Shown: positions 1 to 5,469 of the stretch, in pieces
Position numbering within the stretch: position 1 is the first letter of the stretch
Layout: every line of letters starts with the position of its first letter
NCBI GenBank assembly: GCA_017353855.1
Contig: JAFMSA010000335.1
Span: 1-5,469, forward strand
Length of the DNA stretch: 5,469 bases
DNA from: Alphaproteobacteria bacterium
GTDB taxonomy: Bacteria; Pseudomonadota; Alphaproteobacteria; ATCC43930; CGMCC-115725
Reading direction: 5' to 3'
Notes under the pieces: generated by a model
Told to the model about the DNA's origin: nothing
What the model saw: only the letters and a program-made list of their open reading frames with translations
Database searches by the model: none
Translations under genes and position numbers: made by a program

Positions 1-344
1 AAGCGCCCGGACGAGCTTCGGGTTGAGCGAGCGAGGGGCGGGATGGCAGGTAGCGGCGGCGGGGTTTGATGCGGCCTTGTGAGTGTTGTCCGTCGAGATG
101 ATCTGACCTCCTCACTGCCCGAGAACCCGGCGGGTCCTGCGCCTGCGTCCTGTCCCCCAAGGTCCAGGTGCCCAAGCGGACGCCGTCAAAGGTGCGCCGC
201 GGGACCGGAACCACGCGCAGCCACGTCCACGGCGAGGGCCCATCCTTTTGCTCGCCGATCGACCTGACGACCTAACTATCGCTAACAGACAATCGCCTAT
301 TGCCTTCGCGCTGAGCGGCGGATCATCATGCCGCGCCCTGCAGT
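1..344. other. No recognisable gene; upstream region of the channel gene
   Basis: All six frames were read and no convincing protein was found. The open frames here are rich in Arg, Pro and Gly, as expected of chance frames in GC-rich DNA. One minus-strand frame is open from about position 265 to the left edge and contains a stretch reading DGVRLGTW, faintly like a helicase-associated repeat. It has no ATG, no supporting second motif and no ribosome binding site, so I do not call it. A less GC-rich patch at about 268-300 precedes the channel gene and could hold its promoter, but no clear -35/-10 pair is visible. It also contains the left copy of a 13-bp inverted repeat (291-303). Confidence 0.5.
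291..303 (+). repeat. Left arm of a 13-bp inverted repeat flanking the channel gene
   Basis: The sequence AATCGCCTATTGC at 291-303 recurs exactly, in inverted orientation, at 1079-1091. The two arms enclose the TMEM175-type gene, one 42 bases before its start and the other 141 bases after its stop. No target-site duplication is visible outside the arms. A perfect 13-bp inverted match somewhere in a window this size is expected about 0.2 times by chance, so function is unproven. Confidence 0.35.
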
Positions 345-938
345 ATGACGGGGAACGCCGTGGAAAAGGACCGGTTGTTGGCGTTCAGCGACGGCGTGAT
401 TGCCATCATCATCACCATCATGGTGCTCGAGCTGAAGGTGCCGCATGAGGCCACCCTCGAGGCGCTCACGCCGGTAATACCGGTCTTCCTCACTTATGTC
501 CTGAGCTTCGTCTACGTCGGGATTTACTGGAACACCCACCACCATTTTTTCCATCTGGTGCGGCACGTCGATGGGCTGATGCTATGGGCCAATTTGAACC
601 TGCTGTTCTGGCTGTCGCTGTTACCGTTTGCGACCGGCTGGATGGGAGAAAACCATTTCGCACCGGTACCGACAGCGGCATACGGTATTGCGCTGCTGAT
701 GCCGGCCCTGGCTTGGTACGGGCTGCAGTCGGCGATCATCCGTAAGGAGGGCAAGGATTCGACGCTGGCACGCGCCATCGGCCGCGACCTCAAGGGAAAG
801 ATCTCGCCGGTGCTTTACCTCGGCGGCGTCTTGTGTTCCTTCCTCGACACGCGGATCGCCACTGCAATCTATGTATTAGTCGCGCTAATGTGGTTCATTC
901 CCGACCGGCGCATCGAAAGAGCGATCCGGCGACCGTAG
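345..938 (+). CDS. TMEM175-family (DUF1211) potassium channel protein, 197 aa
   Basis: This is an inner-membrane protein of the bacterial TMEM175 family. Its characterised members form tetrameric K+-permeable leak channels from six-helix subunits. The family signature is at the N-terminus: RLLAFSDGVIAI (residues 10-21, FSD at 14-16), followed by a hydrophobic first helix ending in VLELKVP. Further membrane segments appear near residues 43-62, 78-98, 110-131, 152-166 and 168-186. A His-rich WNTHHHFFH lies after helix 2, also typical. At about 197 aa it is full length for the single-repeat bacterial form. The start is uncertain: the ATG at 345 has no clear Shine-Dalgarno, whereas the GTG at 360 (residue 6) follows GGGGA at a suitable distance and sits closer to the conserved RLLAFSDG. 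An in-frame stop at 312-314 bars further extension. It stands alone and converges on the oxidoreductase. Its physiological role here is inferred only from the family. Confidence 0.9.
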   Translation: MTGNAVEKDRLLAFSDGVIAIIITIMVLELKVPHEATLEALTPVIPVFLTYVLSFVYVGIYWNTHHHFFHLVRHVDGLMLWANLNLLFWLSLLPFATGWMGENHFAPVPTAAYGIALLMPALAWYGLQSAIIRKEGKDSTLARAIGRDLKGKISPVLYLGGVLCSFLDTRIATAIYVLVALMWFIPDRRIERAIRRP

Positions 939-1078
939 CTCCTCGTGCTTGCGCCGGTCCAAACACGGCTCGCCCCCTCAAACCTGGCTGACCCGATCTC
1001 CCTCCCGCGCGATCAGCGCTCTCACGGAGGGTTCTGAAACGTAGCATTCGAAGGGCCTCGCCTGGCTGTCGAGTCGCT

Positions 1079-1091
1079 GCAATAGGCGATT
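1079..1091 (-). repeat. Right arm of a 13-bp inverted repeat flanking the channel gene
   Basis: GCAATAGGCGATT is the exact reverse complement of positions 291-303. It lies in the 223-base intergenic stretch between the convergent channel and oxidoreductase genes. That stretch shows no gene and no strong terminator with a T-run. Confidence 0.35.
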
Positions 1092-1161
1092 CTTCGTTGC
1101 GTCCGAGGTTCGCGGAGCCGGCCGCCGATTTCAATGATCTGTCAGCTTTGCTCCGGTCTCA

Positions 1162-2295
1162 CTACACCGATGCTCGCCCGGGCACCGCTCGCGACTCTTT
1201 GGCCTGGAAATATGGAATGACTTGCTCGCCAAATAGGCGAATGGTGTGGAGCACTTCATGATGGTGCGCCGGTCCGACGGCGCACAGCAGAATAGCCTCC
1301 TCAATACCCATCGCCTCGTAGAGCTCCAGAAACCGAATGCAGTCTGTCGGCGTGCCGACGCAGAACTTCGCGCCTTCCTCGCGCACCTCGGCTGCCGTCG
1401 GCTCGCCCAGATGCGGCCCGGCGGCCAGCCGTTGGTCACGCGCGTAATAGCCCTGGTAATCGGCCGGTATATTGGTGGGATCATAATCGCGCCATACCAA
1501 GCGGGCCCGTTCACGTTGCTGCTCGATGTACCAGCCCACGAGCTCAGTACCGCGCTCGGCCACCACCTTGGGGTTCTCGTGGCAGTAGGCAGCCGTCATC
1601 AAGGCCGCGCGCGGCGCCGGCCGGGTCCCATTGCTTGGGGCCGCGGACAGCGAGGCGCGATACAACCCCATGAGCTCTCGCACACGCTTGGGCCCACCTT
1701 CGCTGCCGAACAAGCCTCCCATACCCATATTGCCGGTCAGGCGCGCCGTCTCGTCACTGCCGCAAGCCGACCACAGCGGCGGGTGCGGGCGCTGCACAGG
1801 CTTTGGTAGGACCTCCCGGCGGGGGATCTGGTAATAGGTACCCTTGTGCGTAATCTCTTCGTGGGTCCATATCCGCGGTAGCAGCTCGGCGAACTCCTGC
1901 CACATGCCGCGTGTATCGTGCAGATCCGTGCCATAGGGTATGAGCTGATAGGGATAGCCGGTGCGGCCAAGACCGACATCGACACGCCCATGACTCAAGA
2001 TATCGAGTGTCGCCATGCGGACTGCGATGTGCAGCGGGTGATGTATCGGCGCCAGCACTACGCCAATGCCGAGCCGGAGGCGGCTGGTGCGCTGACTGAC
2101 CGCTGCCAACGTCAGGTCCGGAGCACTGTTGTGCGACCAGACGGGGCGAAAGTGATGTTCGGAGAACCACACGCCGGAAAAGCCCTGCTCTTCAGCATAC
2201 GGTATTTGCTCGAGTGCTTCATGAATGCGCTGCGATTCGCTGGATGGGGTCCAGGGTTTGGGCACTTGAATTTGGTAAAACAGGCTGAATCTCAT
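1162..2295 (-). CDS. LLM-class (luciferase-like) flavin-dependent oxidoreductase, 377 aa
   Basis: This is a cytoplasmic TIM-barrel monooxygenase of the bacterial luciferase-like family. Such enzymes use reduced FMN (or F420 in some lineages) and O2 to oxidise an organic substrate. Family blocks in order are: MRFSLFYQIQ (first strand, 1-10), AEEQGFSGVWFSEHHF (34-49), LRLGIGVVLAPIHHPL (73-88), the LDILSHGRVDVGLGRTG block (97-113), LPKPVQRPHPPLW (163-175) and CVGTPTDCIRFLELY near the C-terminus (312-326). The length is normal and the frame is intact. The ATG start is supported by GAGGA four bases upstream. That ATG overlaps the stop of an upstream hydrolase remnant as TAATG, implying former translational coupling. 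No flavin reductase partner is in the window. The substrate cannot be told; type II Baeyer-Villiger, alkanal or alkanesulfonate-type oxidation are all possible. Confidence 0.92.
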   Translation of the reverse strand: MRFSLFYQIQVPKPWTPSSESQRIHEALEQIPYAEEQGFSGVWFSEHHFRPVWSHNSAPDLTLAAVSQRTSRLRLGIGVVLAPIHHPLHIAVRMATLDILSHGRVDVGLGRTGYPYQLIPYGTDLHDTRGMWQEFAELLPRIWTHEEITHKGTYYQIPRREVLPKPVQRPHPPLWSACGSDETARLTGNMGMGGLFGSEGGPKRVRELMGLYRASLSAAPSNGTRPAPRAALMTAAYCHENPKVVAERGTELVGWYIEQQRERARLVWRDYDPTNIPADYQGYYARDQRLAAGPHLGEPTAAEVREEGAKFCVGTPTDCIRFLELYEAMGIEEAILLCAVGPAHHHEVLHTIRLFGEQVIPYFQAKESRAVPGRASV

Positions 2296-2520
2296 TAGAT
2301 CCTCGGCTTTCTGCGGCGCCTGCAGTCATCTATGTAGCGGGCGCCGGCGCGATTCCTCCGCAACTCCGCGACCCGCTCAAGCAGGAAGGCATCTTCACCA
2401 GTTCTGCTGGCTTTTCCACTTCCAGCATGTGACCCGCAATTCTCGAGAAACCGTCAAGTTGGCTTGGCAACCAAGTAGGGCGGTCACAAGTACATCAAAG
2501 CATTGCCAGAGGAAACCATG
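2295..2520 (-). pseudogene. Alpha/beta hydrolase, C-terminal remnant, frameshifted
   Basis: Reading the minus strand across frames recovers the end of an alpha/beta-fold hydrolase. A patch WQCFDVLVTALLG (2470-2508) resembles the 'WGxxDxLVPxxxG' segment carrying the catalytic Asp. In another frame RFLENC (about 2436-2453) is followed, after a frame change, by GHMLEVEKPAELVK (about 2393-2434). This is the classic catalytic-His block of the family ('CGHxxxxEKPxEL'). A further frame change leads into DAFLLERVAELRRNR and a tail ending at the TAA at 2295-2297. That stop shares one base with the start codon of the luciferase-like gene. At least three frame changes occur in about 200 bases, so no continuous product is possible unless these are sequencing errors. 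The hydrolase identity rests on these short blocks and is moderately sure. The stop/start overlap supports the terminal frame and an old operon link. Confidence 0.55.
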
Positions 2521-3133
2521 TCTCATCCTGTTTGAGGCGCCGCACACGGAGTGGTACCGCAAGCGCGAGAGGGGTGTATCATCCGGCTAGGCTGGCTGGC
2601 AACGCGAAGCCATGCCTGACGATGCTCTATCAAGCGCCGCCTGCAATATGGCGTGGATCGTAGGCGGGAGGATCCAAATGGCTCCAGCCCCCGTTATCCG
2701 GAAGAGGCTGACCGGGGTTTCACCTCGGTCGACCGGTTCCACGGCCCGGACTGAATCTGCCGCCGCTTTCCACTGAACAAGCCGCCAGTATTACTTGCCG
2801 CTCCCGATCGTTCGGTCTTTCGGCCATCGCTGGGTTATCTGTTGCTCCGCCTTTCGGCGTTGGAGTGCCTCACCAGCCTTGCGCGCGGCTTGGCCTAGCA
2901 TGCCTTCTGCTGACTCCTGCGCCGTGGCGAGGTCACCTTGCGGTGCCCTCTGTTCCCGAAAGCGGGACACGGCACAGGCCTTCAGGCGCCTTCCCGGCAC
3001 ACCTGCCGGATCTACAGCCTTGGCCGTTGACGGGATATGGGGTCGCGATCAGTTGCCCGACCGAGGAATGCCTCATATCCGATTTCCATTGGTCAGGTCG
3101 GTGTAGAGCAGAGCGAGCAGCAAGGAACGGAAG
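2521..3133. other. Non-coding or strongly degraded stretch, possibly the rest of the hydrolase gene
   Basis: No intact gene is recognisable in these 613 bases. Together with the remnant at 2295-2520 the gap between the two intact flanking genes is 838 bases, about the size of a 280-residue alpha/beta hydrolase. A minus-strand frame (GTG at 2998-3000 to TAA at 2791-2793, 69 codons) is unusually rich in Ala, Gln, Glu and Lys for a chance frame. It includes SAEGMLGQAARKA with Ser at 2911-2913, reminiscent of the hydrolase nucleophile elbow 'SxGGMxGQA'. I could not join it to a full N-terminus or cap domain. It could instead be an unrelated small gene or chance. No terminator with a T-run was seen after the lactonase gene, and no tRNA was seen. 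Confidence 0.4.
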
Positions 3134-4360
3134 CTACACGCTGGCGAAGACGATCGTGCACGGGCTGTCGCTCTTGATGATCTGACCACTTGGCGCCAGC
3201 ATCCCGTCCGCCTGGTTGATCCTGAACGGCACAATCGTGTCAGTGTTCTGCTGACCGCCGAGGCCCTCATCGGCGTTTGCCGCATAGAGGAATGTGACCG
3301 TCGGGTCGAGGCAAAAAAAGCGCGGAGACTTCGCGTGGGTCGCTGCCCAGCCAACCGGTGTCAGGCACCCGTCACGCTGATCGACCGCAAGAATCGCGAT
3401 GCTGTCGTGGCCCCGGTTCGATGCGTAGACGACGCGGCCTGCGGGCGCGACAACGATCTCGGCTCCGGTGTTGTTGCCGGTGTAGTTCGGCGGGATGGAG
3501 GGCACGATCTGGATCGGCTGCAAGCTGCCGCGCTGCGGATCGAAGCGGTAGGTGGTAACGCTCGAACCCAGTTCGTTGATCACGTACGCCAACGGCATCG
3601 TCGGATGAAAGGCAATGTGTCGCGGACCGGCCCCCGCGCGCGTGGCCACGAAGGGCGGATCGTTCGGCGTCAGTTTCCCGCTGGCCGCGTCGAGGCGAAA
3701 CACAAAGACCCGATCGAGCCCCTTGTCGGGCACGACGATGAACCGGCCGCTCGGATCGAAGACGGCGTTGTGCGGATGCGAGCTGGCCTGCTGTTTGCGA
3801 TCTGGGCCCGGTTCGCCGGGCAGGGTCACAAGATCGCTGCGCGGCCCCAAGGTTCCGTCCTTCTCGACTGCCACCACGCCGACCGAGCCGGCGCTGTAAT
3901 TGGCGGTGACGATCCAGCGCCCGGTCGGATCGATCGACAGGTGCACCGGGTTCTTGCCGCCACAGGACTGCCGGTTGAGCGCGGTGATGCGCCCGTTTTG
4001 CTTGTCGATCGCATAGGCGCTGACTTCGTCGAGGTCGGCATGCACTGAATAAAGAAAGCGCTGCGCCCGGCCGAGCGTCAGAAATGACGGGTTGACGGCC
4101 TCAAGGAGCTGTTCGTGGCTCCAGGCGGCAGAGCTCGGGTCCACCCGGTAGACGTTGATACCGCCGCCATGCCCCCGGCGCTCCGGTGTCGTAAAGGCGC
4201 CAACATAAGCGAACAGCGGCGTTGCGTGGTTGGCGCGGGGCTGCGCGTCGGCACGCCCGCCACGCACTGCTGCCGGCCCGGCCGCCGCGAGAGCGGCCCC
4301 AGCCTTCAGCACAATACGCCTGTCGATGCGTTTGTCCGCGACAGTTGATGCCTTGTTCAT
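3134..4360 (-). CDS. Tat-exported lactonase-family (6-phosphogluconolactonase-like) beta-propeller, 408 aa
   Basis: This belongs to the lactonase family of seven-bladed beta-propellers (the YbhE/Pgl type of 6-phosphogluconolactonase). Residues 1-39 form a twin-arginine signal: DRRIVLKAG (13-21), an Ala-rich hydrophobic stretch, then a likely cleavage after ADA (37-39). Blade repeats follow: YVGAFT (52-57), NPSFLTL (90-96), NPVHLSIDPTGRWIVTANYS (137-156), SHPHNAVFDPSGRF (194-207), GAGPRHIAFHP (243-253), INELGSSVTTY (261-271), GAEIVVAPAGRVVYASNRG (299-317) and PRFFCLDPTVTFLYAAN (346-362). The conserved HPHN and GPRH motifs are intact, and so is the NELGS segment. The start is supported by AGGAGG at 4364-4369, though it sits only three bases from the ATG. 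Export to the periplasm makes a cytosolic pentose-phosphate role unlikely. A different lactone or sugar-derived substrate is more probable. The gene lies on the same strand as the hydrolase remnant and oxidoreductase. Confidence 0.9.
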   Translation of the reverse strand: MNKASTVADKRIDRRIVLKAGAALAAAGPAAVRGGRADAQPRANHATPLFAYVGAFTTPERRGHGGGINVYRVDPSSAAWSHEQLLEAVNPSFLTLGRAQRFLYSVHADLDEVSAYAIDKQNGRITALNRQSCGGKNPVHLSIDPTGRWIVTANYSAGSVGVVAVEKDGTLGPRSDLVTLPGEPGPDRKQQASSHPHNAVFDPSGRFIVVPDKGLDRVFVFRLDAASGKLTPNDPPFVATRAGAGPRHIAFHPTMPLAYVINELGSSVTTYRFDPQRGSLQPIQIVPSIPPNYTGNNTGAEIVVAPAGRVVYASNRGHDSIAILAVDQRDGCLTPVGWAATHAKSPRFFCLDPTVTFLYAANADEGLGGQQNTDTIVPFRINQADGMLAPSGQIIKSDSPCTIVFASV

Positions 4361-4411
4361 CTCCCTCCTCTCTATGCCGCTTCGAGACAGCTTCGCGGTT
4401 TACGGCAGATC

Positions 4412-4436
4412 CCGGATTTCCGGTGGCGCAGGTCAA
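4412..4436 (-). promoter_or_regulatory. Possible promoter/operator upstream of the lactonase gene
   Basis: On the minus strand a TTGACC (4431-4436) resembles a -35 element. Just downstream lies the small palindrome CCGGA-TT-TCCGG (+ strand, 4412-4423), centred about 57 bases before the lactonase ATG. The palindrome could be a regulator site or chance in GC-rich DNA. No good -10 hexamer follows at 17 bases, so this is a weak call. Confidence 0.2.
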
Positions 4437-4532
4437 GGGGGCCACTCGCGGCGGGTCAGCAAGTTTTGAGCCGGGACCCCCGGAGCAATGAGTTCGGCAC
4501 GTCGCTTGCCCCTGCCCAGGCTCGAAGACGGG

Positions 4533-5209
4533 TCAGGCGACGGTCGGGTCGGCGACGAGAACCCTTCCTCTCCGGCTGCGATCAAGAAGATCACCAAGCA
4601 GACAACCATGGTCACGAGGATCGCACCCGAAAGAGCCATTTGGTGGGCAACATAACCGACGAGGGGCGACACGACTAGCCCGTCCCGGATCGCTCCCCGG
4701 TAATAAGCATAAGCCGGCCGCAGTCGCGCGGACTTCGGTCGGAGCGTCCCGAGAGATAGGCCGGATATCGCACGTGCATGCGGCCGGTGGCGCAGATCTC
4801 CTGGAGAGCAAATCCAACGACGATCCCGTCGTAGTCCGGGACGAGGAACGCAATCGGAATGCCCGGATGATGATTGCCCAACGCCTGCCGATTTGCTCCG
4901 CCACGCAGTCCCATAATGGGCCGAGAGGAAAAACAGCGCGTTGGTAAGCGCAACCGGCAATGCCGCCAAAGCCGGGTTCAGACGCAGGTCGAGCTGCAAA
5001 GGAGTCGTGCATAGCCTCCATATTAGAGAATGAAGGCCGAGCCATCATCACGCAGTCGGTAGCGTGTTTCCCAGGAAGCCCGGCTTGAGATCGTAATGGC
5101 GGTGCGCACTTCGCGTTGCTGCACCCTCTGTGCTGCCGGTTCCCGGCCCGGCCGGAAGCTCCTTGATGAAGATCTGTATATAGATGGCCGCGAGCGCCGG
5201 AAGGATGCC
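4533..5209 (-). pseudogene. MFS carboxylate transporter (SHS/lactate-transporter type), C-terminal half, multiply frameshifted
   Basis: Following the minus strand while changing frame recovers an almost continuous MFS protein. The blocks in order are: GILPALAAIYIQIFIKE (5159-5209), QRVQQREVRTAI (5095-5130), KPGFLGNTL (about 5060-5086), SAFIL-stop-YGGYARLL (about 5002-5040), LQLDLRLNPALAALPVAL (about 4946-4999), then FFLSAHYGTAW to 4901. These are followed by EQIGRRWAIII (about 4867-4896), PIAFLVPDYDGIVVGF (about 4810-4858), YPAYLS (about 4753-4770), PTEVRATAAG (about 4715-4744), YYRGAIRDGLVVSPLVGY (about 4645-4698) and RVLVADPTVA with TGA at 4533-4535. GRRW and PTEVRATAAG are conserved positions of SHS-family H+-coupled lactate/sialate-type transporters. 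There are about ten frame changes plus stops at 5045-5050 and 5023-5025. The N-terminal half (of about 430 residues) is absent, replaced at 5209 by an opposite-strand gene. It cannot make a working transporter. Confidence 0.8.
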
Positions 5210-5211
5210 TC

Positions 5212-5469
5212 GCTTTCGATCCCGACGAGATGGTTGCGGAGTTGCGGAAGCAGGGGGTCAGGTTGCGGCTGCATAGCGGGTTCTCGCAGGCCCTTGTGCG
5301 TAACGGCAGAGATGAGGGGATCGTCGCCGGCAGCAAGGCACGCTGCCAAGCGATGAAGGGCGCGGTGGTGATTGACGCGACCGCCGATTTTGACGTCGCA
5401 GCCGCGGCCGGCGCGCGGTTTGTGCATGCCGGTCTTTCGCCTCGGTGCTCCGGGTTCCAGCCCCTCCAC
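5212..5469 (+). pseudogene. FAD-dependent oxidoreductase, internal fragment lacking its N-terminus, runs off the window
   Basis: The frame opening after stops at 5164-5169 reads AFDPDEMVAELRKQGVRLRL (5212-5271), a linker, then AVVIDATADFDVAAAAGARF (5362-5421), and continues open through SGFQPLH to the window edge. This matches the middle of FAD-dependent oxidoreductases of the 'FAD_oxidored' type. There an 'AFDPExxK...AGVxLxxHT' segment precedes 'VVIDATGDGDVAxxAGA', which binds the FAD. Two glycines of that motif are replaced (GDGD becomes ADFD). The N-terminal dinucleotide-binding GxGxxG region, expected about 150 residues earlier, is missing. Upstream of 5209 lies the opposite-strand transporter remnant instead. 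The only in-frame ATG (5230) is inside the conserved block, so no genuine start exists. The identification is good; whether the distal part is intact cannot be seen. Confidence 0.65.

Noticed and set aside
403..428. Run encoding six histidines in one frame followed by CTCGAG, resembling a vector His-tag and XhoI site.
   Set aside because: In the channel frame the same bases encode the conserved first helix (IIITIMVLEL) expected for the TMEM175 family, so the tag-like reading is a coincidence of an out-of-frame ATC/ACC run.
903..959. 9-bp inverted repeat (GACCGGCGC / GCGCCGGTC) around the channel stop codon as a terminator.
   Set aside because: The loop is about 39 bases, the left arm lies inside the coding region and no T-run follows, so it does not look like an intrinsic terminator.
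895..1134. 79-codon minus-strand open frame between the channel and oxidoreductase genes.
   Set aside because: It overlaps the 3' end of the channel gene in antisense, is Arg/Gly/Ala-rich and shows no family motif.
1246..1809. Long plus-strand open frame opposite the luciferase-like gene.
   Set aside because: It is antisense to a well-supported conserved gene, and its product has no recognisable motif; long antisense frames are common in GC-rich coding DNA.
3335..4048. 237-codon plus-strand open frame opposite the lactonase gene.
   Set aside because: The minus strand here encodes clear beta-propeller motifs, while the plus-strand product is Arg/Gly/Asp-rich without family features.
2357..5248. 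13-bp match GCGGAGTTGCGGA on the minus strand at 2357-2369 and the plus strand at 5236-5248, as a dispersed inverted repeat.
   Set aside because: Both copies encode the same short helix VAELR with common codons in different proteins, and the similarity stops outside it; chance is the simpler explanation.
5023..5469. 148-codon minus-strand open frame at the right end as a gene.
   Set aside because: Only its last part, below about 5145, carries transporter blocks. The rest lies antisense to the FAD oxidoreductase fragment and is not hydrophobic, so it is not one protein.

Overview
This 5.5 kb, GC-rich window (roughly 60% G+C by eye) comes from a bacterium, most likely a proteobacterium and perhaps a Rhizobiales/Bradyrhizobium-like genome. 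The support is indirect: GC-rich third codon positions, a Tat-exported lactonase-family protein, a luciferase-like monooxygenase and an SHS-type carboxylate transporter remnant. No rRNA, tRNA, CRISPR array, transposase or integrase is visible, so the taxonomy is an inference.

Three genes are intact. A TMEM175-type potassium channel lies on the + strand (345-938). A luciferase-like flavin-dependent oxidoreductase lies on the - strand (1162-2295). A Tat-exported seven-bladed beta-propeller lactonase-family protein lies on the - strand (3134-4360). The first 344 bases hold no gene I recognise.

The rest is decaying. The 838-base gap between the oxidoreductase and the lactonase holds, at its oxidoreductase end, the C-terminal remnant of an alpha/beta hydrolase on the - strand. 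Its stop codon overlaps the oxidoreductase start (TAATG), so the two were probably a translationally coupled pair. From 4533 to about 5209 (- strand) lies the C-terminal half of an SHS/lactate-type MFS transporter, with around ten reading-frame changes and in-frame stops but still readable protein blocks. It ends abruptly at about 5207-5214. There the internal part of a FAD-dependent oxidoreductase gene begins on the opposite strand and runs off the right edge. Both genes lack their N-terminal portions at the same point, so this looks like a deletion or rearrangement junction.

Taken together, this looks like a former catabolic neighbourhood (monooxygenase, hydrolase, lactonase, carboxylate uptake, FAD oxidoreductase) in which some members have eroded while two enzymes and a neighbouring ion channel stay intact. 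I do not see a new defence or mobile system. The points worth a second look are the fused-remnant junction, the hidden frameshifted genes, and a 13-bp inverted repeat flanking the channel gene.
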